Positions 26,082 to 35,296 of a stretch of DNA of 64,000 nucleotides are shown piece after piece. Both the position numbers and the translations under genes were made by a program. The notes under the pieces were generated by a model. The model had not been told where the DNA came from. It searched no databases and worked only from the letters and a program-made list of their open reading frames with translations. Source of the stretch: Stenotrophomonas_A sp035629025. GTDB lineage: Bacteria; Pseudomonadota; Gammaproteobacteria; Xanthomonadales; Xanthomonadaceae. How positions within the stretch are numbered: the stretch's first letter is position 1; every line of letters begins with the position of its first letter. The stretch is from positions 1 through 64,000 of the forward strand of contig DASPIU010000087.1 of the NCBI GenBank assembly GCA_035629025.1, in the 5' to 3' direction.

Positions 26082-28064
26082 CGGCTTGGCCGCCGGCGCC
26101 TGCCACCCGCACATCCGCCCCTGGTTCTGCTGCTTGAGCCATTCCTGCATCGGCGCGAAATATTCCAGCATCGGCCCGGCATCGACGTGGTCGCTGCCAG
26201 TCAGTTCCTTCAACGTGGCCTGCCACGGCTGGCTGGCGCCGCGCTGGAGCATGGCCTGGAACTTCTGCCCGGCTTCCTTGTTGCCGTAGAAGCTGCATTC
26301 GTACAGCGGGCCGGTATGGCCGGCCGCCTCGCACAGGCCCTTGTAGAACTGGAACTGCAGCAGGTGCGAAAGGAAGTAGCGCGTATACGGGGTGTTGCCC
26401 GGCACGTGGTACTTGGCGCCCGGGTCGAAGAACTGCTCACCGCGCGCGCTGACCGGGGCCACGCCCTGGTACTTGGCCTTCAGCTGCCACCACGCCTGGT
26501 TGTAATGGTCAGGCGTGATCGAACCGTCGAACACGCCCCAGCGCCAGCGGTCGATCATCAGGCCGAACGGCAGGAAGGCGACCTTGGCCAGTGCCATGCG
26601 CATCTGCGAATTGATCAGCGCCTCGCGGCTGGTCTGCGGTTCGCCGACCAGGCCCACCGAATGCAGGTAGGTCGGCGTCATCGCCAGCACCACGGTGTCG
26701 CCGATGGCCTCGTGGAAGCCATCGTTGGCGCCGTTCTGGAACAGCGGCGGCAGCGGGTTGTAGGCCAGGTCGTAATACAGATGGCCAAGCTCGTGATAGA
26801 TGGTGGTGAAGTCTTCCTCGGTCGGCTTGATGCACATCTTGGTGCGCACGTCCGGACCGATCTTCTGCCCGTCGCCGCCCATGTTGAGGTCCCAGGCGCT
26901 GGCGTGGCAGACCACGTCGCGATCCAGCGGCTTGATGAACTGCGAGCGCTGCCAGTAGGTGTCCGGCAGTTTCGGCATGCCCAGCGAGGTGTAGAAGTCC
27001 TGCGCGCGTTCGGTCATGGCCTTGGCAGTGCGCAGTTGCGCTTCGCGCTCGGCCTTGAAGCGCGCTTCGACGCTGGCGCCGCTGCCGCCAGGCGTGTGCG
27101 CGAGGGCGGCGCTGAGTTCGGTCTGGTACTGCTTTTCCAGCGCGGCGGTGATGTCCAGATCGCCAGCGCCGGGGTAGGGCTGGAGCAGGTCCCACAGGTT
27201 GCTCCAGTCCTGCTGCCACATGTTGCCCATCAGGTGCGCGGGCAGCAGGCCGCCGGGCAGTTCGCCCTTGTCGGCGCCGTAGTGCGCGTCGAGCTTGCCG
27301 CGCGCGTAGCACTGCAGCTGTTCGTAGAGTGGCTTGACCTGTTCCCACAGGCGGTCGGTCTCGGCGGCGATCTGCTGCGGCGGCATGTCGTAGCCGCTGC
27401 GCCACAGCTGGCCGACGTCGGCAAAGCCGCTGTCGCGCGCGCCTTCGTTGGCGAGCTCGACGAAGCGCTGGTAGTCGGCGCGCATCGGCGCTGCGACCGA
27501 ATGCCAACCCTGCCAGGCATCGAGTTGTTCGACGTAGTCGCGGCTGCGCGCGAGGACCTGTTCGAGTTCGCCGAGCTGGCGGCACTGCTTGCTGTCGCCT
27601 TCGCCGCGGCAATAGGTGCCGGCGCCATAGTCGCCCTCCATCTTGCTGGCGATGGTGGTCAGCTCGGCCAGGCGCGCGGGGTCGCGCGGGGCAGGCATGG
27701 CGCTCATCAGGCGCAGCAGTTGCAGGGCGCGCGCGGTGTCGGGCGACATCGGCTGGCCCTCGTACTGGCGCGCCTGCGCAATCCAGGTGTTGAGCTGGGT
27801 GAGTGCGCGTTCGTTGGCCTTGGCCGAGACGCGCTGTGAGTCGTCGTTGATATAGGTCGCCGACAGCCACTGCGCGGAGGTGATTTCCGGGTAGGCGGCC
27901 TTGTACTCGGCGTTGACCCGGGCGATGAAGGCGTCGGCGCTCTCGGCGGGAGCCTTGTCGGGGGCGTGCGCGGCCTCCGGGGAGGTCGGCTGGCGCTGGC
28001 AGGCGGACAGGGCGAGCGCGCTGGCGGCGATGGCGGCGGCGAGCAGGGCAAGGCGTGGCTTCAC
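26076..28064 (-). CDS. M2-family dipeptidyl carboxypeptidase (ACE-like), lipoprotein
   Basis: The 662-residue zinc metallopeptidase of family M2, the bacterial homologue of angiotensin-converting enzyme, removes C-terminal dipeptides. A lipoprotein signal (KPRLALLAAAIAASALALSA, then Cys) puts it in the periplasm or outer membrane. The active site is visible as HELGHLYYDLAY, with the third zinc ligand in NDGFHEAIGDT. GTG 28064 follows CAGGA and starts the signal peptide directly; upstream in-frame codons add 19 unlikely residues. The TAG stop falls inside the GTAG head of a REP-like element, which is unusual. It is probably monocistronic. Confidence 0.93.
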   Translation of the reverse strand: MKPRLALLAAAIAASALALSACQRQPTSPEAAHAPDKAPAESADAFIARVNAEYKAAYPEITSAQWLSATYINDDSQRVSAKANERALTQLNTWIAQARQYEGQPMSPDTARALQLLRLMSAMPAPRDPARLAELTTIASKMEGDYGAGTYCRGEGDSKQCRQLGELEQVLARSRDYVEQLDAWQGWHSVAAPMRADYQRFVELANEGARDSGFADVGQLWRSGYDMPPQQIAAETDRLWEQVKPLYEQLQCYARGKLDAHYGADKGELPGGLLPAHLMGNMWQQDWSNLWDLLQPYPGAGDLDITAALEKQYQTELSAALAHTPGGSGASVEARFKAEREAQLRTAKAMTERAQDFYTSLGMPKLPDTYWQRSQFIKPLDRDVVCHASAWDLNMGGDGQKIGPDVRTKMCIKPTEEDFTTIYHELGHLYYDLAYNPLPPLFQNGANDGFHEAIGDTVVLAMTPTYLHSVGLVGEPQTSREALINSQMRMALAKVAFLPFGLMIDRWRWGVFDGSITPDHYNQAWWQLKAKYQGVAPVSARGEQFFDPGAKYHVPGNTPYTRYFLSHLLQFQFYKGLCEAAGHTGPLYECSFYGNKEAGQKFQAMLQRGASQPWQATLKELTGSDHVDAGPMLEYFAPMQEWLKQQNQGRMCGWQAPAAKPL

Positions 28065-28167
28065 GGCGGATCCTGGCGAGAGCGGTCCGCGGAGGCTAGT
28101 GGGCGAGGGGCTTGGCCGCAAGGGCGGGATGGTGGGGAGCGGCGCGACCTGTCAGATGGCGGGCCGT

Positions 28168-28242
28168 TGCAGGAGCGGCTTCAGCCGCGACGAGCGAAGA
28201 CGTGACCTGTCAGATCGCGGTCGCGGCTGAAGCCGCTCCTAC
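28168..28242. repeat. GTAG-headed REP-like palindrome (copy 3)
   Basis: Two short arms, GCGGCTTCAGCCGC (left) and GCGGCTGAAGCCGC (right), in inverted orientation. The right arm is GTAGG-headed on the minus strand; the left head is degenerate (GCAGG). The right half is translated as the end of the EptA-like protein, so the repeat invaded or replaced the 3' end of that gene. Confidence 0.85.
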
Positions 28243-29925
28243 AGCTCCGGCAGCCGTGCCCGAACCCCCCGCCCGCTCGCAACCAGCAAACACATCCCGG
28301 CTGCCGTCGTACAGGCTCGTGCGCACCTGCATCAGCCCCAGCACCGACGGGAACAGATTGTCGTGATCGGTGCGCGCGGTGGCGCGCTCGCGCAGGCATT
28401 GCATGTTCAGGCCGCGATTGCGGGCGAACTGCGGGGACATCCACATCACCATCGGAATGTGGGTCTGTTCCTGCGGCGCAATCGCATACGGCATGCCGTG
28501 CAGGTACAGGCCCTTCTCGCCCAGCGACTCGCCATGGTCGGACACGTAGATCATCGCGGTGTCGTAGTCCGGCATGCCGCGCAGGGTGGCGATGGCGCGG
28601 TTGAGGAAGTGGTCGGTGTACAGCACGGCGTTGTCGTAGGCATTGACGATCTGCTCGCGGCTGCACTGGCCCAGGTCCGGGTTCTGGCAGGCCGGGCCGA
28701 AGCGCGCAAAGGTGGCCGGATAGCGCTCGTAATAGCTGGGGCCGTGGTTGCCAAGCTGGTGCAGGACCACGACGCGGTCGCCGGGGCGCGCGCGCACCTG
28801 CGCGGCCAGATCATTGAGCAGGATTTCATCCATGCAGCGTCCGTCGCGGCACAGACCGGGCACGCGCGCGTCGTCCAGTTGCTGGATCTGCAGGCCGTCG
28901 CACACGCCCTTGCAGCCGCTCTGGTTGTCGCGCCACAGCACGCCGATGCCGGCGCGGTCGAGCACGTGCAGCAGTGACTGGTGGCTGCGGATGCGCGCCT
29001 GGTCGTAGTCATGCCGGCCCCACGGCGAGAACATGCACGGCACGGACACCTCTGTGCTGGTGCCGCAGGAGTGCATGTCCGGGAAATTGACCAGCCCGTC
29101 GACCTGGGCCAGTTCCGGCGTGGTCTGCCGCGCATAGCCGTTGAGGCCGAAGTTCTGCGCGCGCATGGTTTCGCCAAGCACGACCAGCAGCAGGCGCGGG
29201 CGCGACTGCGGCGCGCGCGGAGTCGCCATCGCGTCCTCGCCAATCGGCTGCTTGGGCGCCTTGGCCGCCGGTGCAGACTTGAGGTTGGAACGCAGCGCGG
29301 CCAGCGTGTTGATCGGCGTGGCCAGGTAGCGAATCTCGTGGTGGTTGCGCATCAGCGCCGACAGATCCTGGAACGACAACAGCGCGGCGCAGGCCCCGGC
29401 GGCAAACACCGCGGCGAGAAATCCGCCGCGCACGAGCAAGGCGCGCAGCGGCGGGCGCTGACGCAGGCGCAAGCGCCACAGCACCACAATCGGCAACACC
29501 GCGTAAAACAGCAGCGGCAGGATCAGCGAGGACGTCAGCAGCTCGCTGGATTCCTTGCGGTCGGTGGCAAGCACGTTGCGCACCATGTCCGCGTCGATAT
29601 AGACGTTGTAGCGGCCCATGTAATACGCGGCAAACGCACTGACCAGCAACAGCGCGGTCAACAGCACCTTGGCATTCCAGCGCCAGATCAGCAGGCCGAG
29701 CAGCAGCGCATGCACCGCCACCAGCACCACGCCCAGCGACAGCGCCATGCCCAGGCCACCGCCACTCCAGGACATCGCGCTGCGCCAGAACGGGCCATTG
29801 CAGGCCAGGGCGAAGAACAGGCTGACAGCGAGGATCAGGCCTTCCGTGGAAAGCAGCGGACGCCAGCTCCAGTCAACGCTGCGCAGCCTGCTGCGCCAGC
29901 CCGGGCGCGAGATCGAGAGGCTCAT
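28210..29925 (-). CDS. EptA-like phosphoethanolamine transferase
   Basis: This 571-residue inner-membrane enzyme has five N-terminal membrane helices (about 25-190) and a periplasmic sulfatase-fold domain. It transfers phosphoethanolamine to lipid A phosphates, which lowers surface charge and reduces polymyxin binding. The nucleophile Thr lies in CGTSTEVSVPCMFS; other zinc-site motifs are NHGPSYYERYP and SDHGESLGEKG. Its ATG overlaps the stop of the PAP2 gene (ATGA). The last residues (GAASAATAI) and the TGA stop are encoded by a REP-like element, so the C-terminus is not ancestral. Lipid A specificity is inferred from family and context. Confidence 0.88.
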   Translation of the reverse strand: MSLSISRPGWRSRLRSVDWSWRPLLSTEGLILAVSLFFALACNGPFWRSAMSWSGGGLGMALSLGVVLVAVHALLLGLLIWRWNAKVLLTALLLVSAFAAYYMGRYNVYIDADMVRNVLATDRKESSELLTSSLILPLLFYAVLPIVVLWRLRLRQRPPLRALLVRGGFLAAVFAAGACAALLSFQDLSALMRNHHEIRYLATPINTLAALRSNLKSAPAAKAPKQPIGEDAMATPRAPQSRPRLLLVVLGETMRAQNFGLNGYARQTTPELAQVDGLVNFPDMHSCGTSTEVSVPCMFSPWGRHDYDQARIRSHQSLLHVLDRAGIGVLWRDNQSGCKGVCDGLQIQQLDDARVPGLCRDGRCMDEILLNDLAAQVRARPGDRVVVLHQLGNHGPSYYERYPATFARFGPACQNPDLGQCSREQIVNAYDNAVLYTDHFLNRAIATLRGMPDYDTAMIYVSDHGESLGEKGLYLHGMPYAIAPQEQTHIPMVMWMSPQFARNRGLNMQCLRERATARTDHDNLFPSVLGLMQVRTSLYDGSRDVFAGCERAGGSGTAAGAVGAASAATAI

Positions 29926-30653
29926 GCGCGCACCGCCTTGTCCGCCAGCAGGCGGAACAGACACAGCGGCACGACCCAGCACAGCGCCAGCGCCCACAGG
30001 TCATGCGACAGGAAGTGCGCGCCGCGCAGCTGCTGAGAAAATCCGAAGACCAGGCCGGTACCCAGGCCCAGCGCCAGCGCCGGCCAGCGCCAGCGCGGGT
30101 CCACCGCCAGCGCGAAGAAGTACAGCGCTACCCAGGCATAACCGGAGCCGGCATGCCCGGCCGGAAAGCAGCCCGAGGACGGAATGCCGTGGCGCGATTC
30201 GAGCAGGCCGAAGAACATGCGCCCGCCGCCATAGCGCGTCAGGTCCCACGGGCAGTCCATGTGGGTCAGATGCTTGAACAGCGAGACCAGGCCGGTGGAC
30301 AGTCCCAACGACAACAACAGCGCCAGCCAGGCGCGACGATGTGGGTTGGCCGGCGCGCGCCAGGCGCGGATCGTGGCGATCAGCACCCAGGCCACGCCAA
30401 CGAAGGTCAGCCAGCGCCCGGTGCGGTGGATCAAGTGACTGGTGAACCAGGCATCACGCAATGCCCAGTGCCCGCCTTCAAGGCGGTACAGCAGGTCGGC
30501 GAACCAGAAGTCGCCGCCACCGCCGACCATCCACGCATTGGCGATCAGCAGCAGCGCCAGCGGCAGGCACAGGTGGGTAGCCAGCGGTGCGTGCAGCGCG
30601 CGATCGGGGCGCGGGCTGGCGGCAGGCAATGCCTGCGCGGAGAACATGTTCAT
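29922..30653 (-). CDS. PAP2-family membrane phosphatase
   Basis: The 243-residue protein has about six membrane segments. It carries the three phosphatidic-acid-phosphatase motifs in order: KHLTHMDCPWDL (motif 1, weak), PAGHAGSGY (motif 2, in place of PSGH) and LRGAHFLSHDLWA (motif 3 with His and Asp). It should remove a phosphate from a lipid such as lipid A 1-phosphate or undecaprenyl pyrophosphate. It is translationally coupled to the EptA-like gene, with a four-base overlap, so both probably remodel the same lipid. ATG 30653 or the next Met two codons later are equally plausible. Confidence 0.85.
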   Translation of the reverse strand: MNMFSAQALPAASPRPDRALHAPLATHLCLPLALLLIANAWMVGGGGDFWFADLLYRLEGGHWALRDAWFTSHLIHRTGRWLTFVGVAWVLIATIRAWRAPANPHRRAWLALLLSLGLSTGLVSLFKHLTHMDCPWDLTRYGGGRMFFGLLESRHGIPSSGCFPAGHAGSGYAWVALYFFALAVDPRWRWPALALGLGTGLVFGFSQQLRGAHFLSHDLWALALCWVVPLCLFRLLADKAVRA

Positions 30654-30737
30654 CGGGAGGGCTGTGCCAAGGTGTGACGATAGTCGGCAGCGCCTTGTCG
30701 GAAAGCGGTCGGATTGTGCCGACGTGTTTCGTGTTGT

Positions 30738-32450
30738 TCAGTCCTCGTTCGCGTCTGGGTCGGCGTTGGCGTTGCCGCTGGGCGAGGCCGCATTGCACGA
30801 AGTACGCCATGCGCTGCCCGGCACCAGCAGCCAGTCGTTGCCGTTGGACTGGCCAATCGCCACGACCTTGCTGCGGTCCACGCACGGGCTCAGGGCTTCG
30901 CGCAGAACGAACAGCCAGCGCTGCTTCGGTGCCTGTGCCAGCCACGGCCCGGCCTGCGCCCACTGCGTCGCCCAGTCGGCCTTGAAACCGAATTCGGTGA
31001 CTGGCCGGTCGGCCTGCAGCAGGTTCTGTTCGCGCCAGGCGAGCATGCCCAGTTCGGCATGCGGGCCGATGCGTTCGGCCACCCGCTGCATGATGCCGGC
31101 CGCCGAGCTGTAGCGGTCCAGTGCCGGGGCAAAGATGAGGCCGTACACGCTCCACAGCAGCGCCGTAGCCAGGACCACGCCCAGCGCCGCGCGCCGCTGG
31201 CGTGTCCATGCAGCGATCATGCACAGGCCCGCACCCAGCACGATCAGCCCATGCCGCAGTTGCACCACGGTGGCTGCATCGAACTGCCGCCGTGCCGCGT
31301 CGCGCGCCAGCCACGGACCAAACGCCAGGGCCAGCGCGGCCACGCCGAGCATGAGCACGTAGCCCCACAGCAGCTGCCGCGGCAGCGCGCGCCGCAGCAG
31401 GCCGGCGAGCAGCGGCGCCGCCGCGAGGCAGGCCGCAGGCAGGATCGGCAGGATGTACAACTCGCGCTTGCCCGGACTGATGCTGAAGAACAGCAGCACC
31501 AGCAAGCTCCAGCCGAGCAGCAGGCCCAGGCGCGCATCACCGCGACGCAGCCGCCGCCACCAGGCCGGAATCAATGCCGGCAACAACAGGCTGCCGGGCA
31601 GCCACAACAGCGCGATCACGTGCAGGTAGTACCAGGCTGGTTGCACGTGGTGCCAGGCCGCGGTGTAGCGCGTGGCGGTCTGCCGCAGCAGGATCTCGCG
31701 CGCGTAGGCATGCAGCTGCGGGTCATCGCTGCGCCACAGCGCCACGCCCAGCGGCAACAACCACACCGCAGTGCCGGCCAGGAACATCGGCACGGTGGCC
31801 GCCCAGCGCCAGCCATTGCCCGCTTGCGACGGCCACGCCGGCACGCGCCGGCGCGCGTACAGCGCCCAGGGCAGCAGCACCAGCAGTGGCAGGAAGCCGA
31901 CGCCCTTGGTCACCGTGCCCATACCGGCCATGAAGGCGCCCAGCCACCAGGCGCGCCAGTCAGGGCCCTGCAGCAAATGGCGCAGCAGGCCCCACAGCGA
32001 CAGGGTGGTCATCGCCAGCAACACCATGTCGATGTGCGCGCGCTTGGCCATCAGGCCGAATTGCAGCGTGCTGAACACCGCGAGCGCGGCGATGTCACCG
32101 ATGCGCCGATGCCACAGGCGCCGGCCCAGGTCGCGCACCAGCCACAGGGTCAGCAGCGCGGCCAGCAGCGAGGGCAACAGGAAGGCGATGCGCCAGTCGT
32201 GGACCAGCTGGTAGGCGCCAGCCTGCAACCACATGAACATGGGCGGCTTTTCCGCGTACAGCTCGCTGCCGCGGTGTGGCAGCAGCCATTGCCCGGTTTC
32301 GACCATGCTGCGCGCGGCGAGCACGAAGCGCGGCTCATCGGCCGGGTTGGGCTGGCGCAGGCCAAGTCCGGCGATCAGGCTGGCGACGATCGCCAGCACG
32401 ATGAGCGCGCGACGCCAGGCGGGGAACTGAGCGGGAGGCGACGAAGGCAC
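30738..32450 (-). CDS. ArnT-like glycosyltransferase (GT39/GT83 type)
   Basis: The 570-residue polytopic membrane protein moves a sugar from undecaprenyl phosphate to a periplasmic acceptor; in ArnT itself this is aminoarabinose to lipid A. The first periplasmic loop has DEPRFVLAARSM and the conserved lysine motif YAEKPPMFMW. GKRELYILPILP and a soluble C-terminal domain follow. GTG 32450 is chosen because hydrophobic homology starts soon after; an ATG at 32540 (30 more residues) cannot be excluded. It diverges from the OmpR-type regulator and lies 84 bp before the PAP2/EptA pair, suggesting one lipid-modification unit. The other arn genes are absent here. Confidence 0.82.
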   Translation of the reverse strand: MPSSPPAQFPAWRRALIVLAIVASLIAGLGLRQPNPADEPRFVLAARSMVETGQWLLPHRGSELYAEKPPMFMWLQAGAYQLVHDWRIAFLLPSLLAALLTLWLVRDLGRRLWHRRIGDIAALAVFSTLQFGLMAKRAHIDMVLLAMTTLSLWGLLRHLLQGPDWRAWWLGAFMAGMGTVTKGVGFLPLLVLLPWALYARRRVPAWPSQAGNGWRWAATVPMFLAGTAVWLLPLGVALWRSDDPQLHAYAREILLRQTATRYTAAWHHVQPAWYYLHVIALLWLPGSLLLPALIPAWWRRLRRGDARLGLLLGWSLLVLLFFSISPGKRELYILPILPAACLAAAPLLAGLLRRALPRQLLWGYVLMLGVAALALAFGPWLARDAARRQFDAATVVQLRHGLIVLGAGLCMIAAWTRQRRAALGVVLATALLWSVYGLIFAPALDRYSSAAGIMQRVAERIGPHAELGMLAWREQNLLQADRPVTEFGFKADWATQWAQAGPWLAQAPKQRWLFVLREALSPCVDRSKVVAIGQSNGNDWLLVPGSAWRTSCNAASPSGNANADPDANED

Positions 32451-32603
32451 GTGGGATGAGCCGGCGCAAAGCCAGGCAGCATGTGGGCGGCAAGGTAGGA
32501 GGATTGTCGGAACGCGCGGTTTACGACACGATTCCGACATCTGGCGGCTACGATGCGGTTCCGGCCGCAGCAGCCGGTGCCGTTCCCCACTTGCGGATCC
32601 CGC

Positions 32604-33305
32604 ATGCGCCTGCTGGTCGTTGAAGACAACCGCAACCTGGTCGCCAATCTCTTCGACTATTTCGAAGCGCGCGGCCACGTGCTCGACGCCGCGCCCGACG
32701 GCGTGACCGGCCTGCACCTGGCCACCACCCAGGCCTACGACGCCATCATCCTGGACTGGATGATGCCGCGCATGGATGGCCCCGAAGTGCTGCGCCGCCT
32801 GCGCGAGGAACACCACTCCGAGGTGCCGGTGATCATGCTGACCGCGCGCGACGAACTGCCGGACAAGATTGCCGGCTTCCGCGCCGGCGCCGACGACTAC
32901 CTGACCAAGCCGTTCGCGCTGCCCGAACTGGAAGTGCGGCTGGAAGCGCTGCTGGTGCGCGCGCGCGGCCGCGGCCGCAGCAAGGCGCTGCAGGTCGGTG
33001 ACCTGCGCCTGGACCTGACCACGCTGGAGGCCACCCGCGGCGGCACCTTGCTGCACCTGTACCCGGCCTGCCGCAAGTTGCTGGAGGTGTTGATGCAGGC
33101 CAGCCCCGCGGCGGTGACCCGCGAACGCCTGGAGCATGCGCTGTGGGGCGACGAACCGCCGGACGGCGACATGCTGCGCTCGCATATCTACGAACTGCGC
33201 CGCAGCGTGGACGGGCCGTTTGCCGAGAAGCTGATCCACACGCTGCCGCGGGTCGGTTACCGGCTGGCGCAGCTGGGTGCGACGGAGAGCGAACATGGCG
33301 CGTAA
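32604..33305 (+). CDS. OmpR/PhoB-family response regulator
   Basis: The 233-residue regulator has a receiver domain (1-120) and a winged-helix DNA-binding domain (about 130-228). In the receiver, the acidic pair is in VVEDN, the phosphorylated Asp in ILDWMMPRMDG, the Thr in MLTARDE and the Lys in LTKPF. ATG 32604 starts exactly at MRLLVVEDN. Its end overlaps the kinase gene by 11 bp. Its divergent position beside the ArnT-like, PAP2 and EptA-like genes makes it a likely PmrA-type regulator of them, but no binding box is evident. Confidence 0.92.
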   Translation: MRLLVVEDNRNLVANLFDYFEARGHVLDAAPDGVTGLHLATTQAYDAIILDWMMPRMDGPEVLRRLREEHHSEVPVIMLTARDELPDKIAGFRAGADDYLTKPFALPELEVRLEALLVRARGRGRSKALQVGDLRLDLTTLEATRGGTLLHLYPACRKLLEVLMQASPAAVTRERLEHALWGDEPPDGDMLRSHIYELRRSVDGPFAEKLIHTLPRVGYRLAQLGATESEHGA

Positions 33306-34581
33306 GCCGCGCGCGCTGCGGCGGCAGGTCACGCTATGGCTGGTGGCGTATGCGGCGCTGATTTCGCTGGCGGTGTTCGTGCATGGCGCCATCGTCAACG
33401 AGCAGGCCGAACAGCTCACCTGGCATTCGCTGTTGCAGTCGGAGCTGGATCACTTCGTGCAGCGCAGCGCCGAGGACCCGGACTATCACTGGACCGACAG
33501 CCAGACGGTGCAGTTGTTTGGCGATGACGACCAGTCGCCGCCGCCGCCGGAGTTCAGCGGCTTCCTGCCGGGCATCCACGATGGCGTGGCCTACCAGGGG
33601 CGCGACAAGGTGCTGATGGTGCAGGACGTCAACGGCCGGCGCCTGGTGCTCGCGCTGGACATCACCGCGCTGCAGCGGCACGAGAACAATCTGGGCTTGT
33701 GGATGGTGGCATCCAACCTGGTGGCGATCGTGCTGCTCGGCCTGCTGGTGGGCTGGGGCATGGGGCGCGTGGTCAGGCCCTTGAGCGAGATGGCCGCGCG
33801 CATTCGTCGCTTGCAGCCCGACCGCCCGGGGCAGCGGGTGGAGCTGGACGCGCGCGCGAGCAGCGAGCAGACCGTGATCACCGAGGCCTTGAACGATTAT
33901 CTGACTCGCAACGACCAGTTCGTCGAACGCGAGCGCGCCTTCGTCAACACCGCCAGCCACGAGTTGCGCACGCCGATCGCGGTGATCGAAGGTGCGAGCG
34001 AACTGGCGTTGGCACAGCAGGACATGGCGCCGGCGGTGCGGCAGCAGTTGCAGCGCATCCGGCAGACAGCGGCGGGGGTGGAGCAGTTGCTGGCGCTGCT
34101 GCTGGTGCTGGCCAAGGACCCGGCGCGGCTGGCGCGCAGCAGTGACGAGGTGCGGCTGGACCAGTTGCTGCCGGAGATCGTGGCCGACCACCGGCATCTG
34201 AGTGCGGACAAGGATCTGGTGTTGTCGCTGCAGGCCGATCTGCCGGTGCGGGTGTATGCATCGGTGGTGGTGTTGCAGGCGGCGATCGGCAATCTGTTGC
34301 GCAATGCGATAGAGAACAGCGACCGGGGGACGATCCGGATCGTGTTGTCGGCGCCGGCGACGGTGCGGATCGAGGACCCGGGGCACGGGATGTCGCCGGA
34401 GGAGATCAGTGCGATCTATGCGCGGATGGCACGGGGCGAACAGGGTGGCCGCGCGGCGGGTATCGGGCTGGACCTGATCGGGAGGCTGTGCGAGCACCTG
34501 GGCTGGCAGCTGACGTTCGAGTCGGCTGAGGGGCGGGGGACGATTGCTTCCTTGAACCTGGGGAGTTCGCTGGCGCGGTAG
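33295..34581 (+). CDS. Membrane sensor histidine kinase partner
   Basis: The 428-residue kinase has a membrane helix at about 11-33, a periplasmic loop of about 110 residues, a second helix at about 145-167 and a HAMP-like linker. The HisKA domain has its phospho-acceptor in ASHELRTPIAVIEGASE, and the ATPase domain has NLLRNAIENS (N box) and DPGHGMSPEE (G1). The periplasmic loop contains acidic stretches (SAEDPDYHWTDSQ, DDDQSPPPPE) that could bind cations or cationic peptides, as in PmrB/PhoQ; this is inference. It overlaps the regulator gene, so the two are made together. Confidence 0.9.
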   Translation: MARKPRALRRQVTLWLVAYAALISLAVFVHGAIVNEQAEQLTWHSLLQSELDHFVQRSAEDPDYHWTDSQTVQLFGDDDQSPPPPEFSGFLPGIHDGVAYQGRDKVLMVQDVNGRRLVLALDITALQRHENNLGLWMVASNLVAIVLLGLLVGWGMGRVVRPLSEMAARIRRLQPDRPGQRVELDARASSEQTVITEALNDYLTRNDQFVERERAFVNTASHELRTPIAVIEGASELALAQQDMAPAVRQQLQRIRQTAAGVEQLLALLLVLAKDPARLARSSDEVRLDQLLPEIVADHRHLSADKDLVLSLQADLPVRVYASVVVLQAAIGNLLRNAIENSDRGTIRIVLSAPATVRIEDPGHGMSPEEISAIYARMARGEQGGRAAGIGLDLIGRLCEHLGWQLTFESAEGRGTIASLNLGSSLAR

Positions 34582-34615
34582 GCGCGGCTTGTGCACCGTT
34601 GTCCGATGGATGCAC

Positions 34616-34712
34616 TGTAGCAGCGGCTCTTGTGGCCTTCTCGGCCATCAGCCGCGACCGCCATCTGCCAGTTCGCGACTGCGCTCAGTCGGGGCTGAAG
34701 CCCCTCCTACAG
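34616..34712. repeat. GTAG-headed REP-like palindrome (copy 4)
   Basis: Same long form as copy 2: a left arm with a nested hairpin (slightly extended, TGGCC-TTCTC-GGCCA), then the internal CCGCCATCTG, then a right arm GGGGCTGAAGCCCC ending CTCCTACAG. The left head reads GTAGC. It lies between the kinase gene and the convergent gene at 34742. Confidence 0.85.
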
Positions 34713-34741
34713 GAAAGGCTTTGCCGGCCACGCGGAGAGTT

Positions 34742-35245
34742 TCAGTCGCGGGGAGGAAGGCTCTCAGCCGCCGAAATCAGGCTGCGCTGGGCGAGCCACG
34801 CCCGCGCATCCTCGGCATCCCGCTCAAACCAGGCGCGAGTGGAACCCAAACGATATGTGTACCCCCAGGCATCCATGTCCGCCATCAGCCGCGCGCTGCC
34901 CACACCCGGCAACGCATCCGCCAGCACGATCTGCAGATAGCAGGTGGCATCCTCTTCCTCGACCGAATCGGTGGCGTCGGTATGCACCTGGGCGCGGCGT
35001 TCCGGCGGCAGCACGATGAGGTGGCAGGCCTCATGCAGCATGGAATGCACGGGCGTGTCGCCGCGCACGTAGACGTCGCAGCCGATGATGCCGGCTTCCG
35101 GTTCACCCCAGTAGCTGCCCGGTATCGGCGCGCCATCAGGCACGCGGTGCAGGCGCAGGCCGTGGCGCGCAAGCAAGGCCGCGGCCGCATCGAAGTCGAT
35201 GGCGGCCACGCGGGTGACCACGGGCTCGGGAGCGGGGGCGTGCAA
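34742..35245 (-). CDS. Putative HExxH metallopeptidase-like protein
   Basis: The 167-residue soluble protein carries a short zinc-peptidase-like motif, SMLHEACHLIVLP (about residues 68-80), preceded by a beta-strand-like DVYVRGDTP and followed by EEEDATCYLQI, where an acidic residue could be a third ligand. This resembles minimal metzincin or gluzincin folds, but I cannot name a family. The longest frame starts at TTG 35245; GTG 35221 (VVTRVAAIDF) is equally plausible. It lies 51 bp after minE on the same strand and may be a distal gene of the min operon. Confidence 0.6.
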   Translation of the reverse strand: MHAPAPEPVVTRVAAIDFDAAAALLARHGLRLHRVPDGAPIPGSYWGEPEAGIIGCDVYVRGDTPVHSMLHEACHLIVLPPERRAQVHTDATDSVEEEDATCYLQIVLADALPGVGSARLMADMDAWGYTYRLGSTRAWFERDAEDARAWLAQRSLISAAESLPPRD

Positions 35246-35296
35246 CGGCGGTGCCTGCAGGGCCGGGGCGCCGGGCAGATGCCGGCGCCTGGCTGC

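Noticed and set aside
30714..32459. Plus-strand open frame opposite the ArnT-like gene
   Set aside because: Gln/Arg/Pro-rich shadow; the membrane protein on the other strand has clear motifs.
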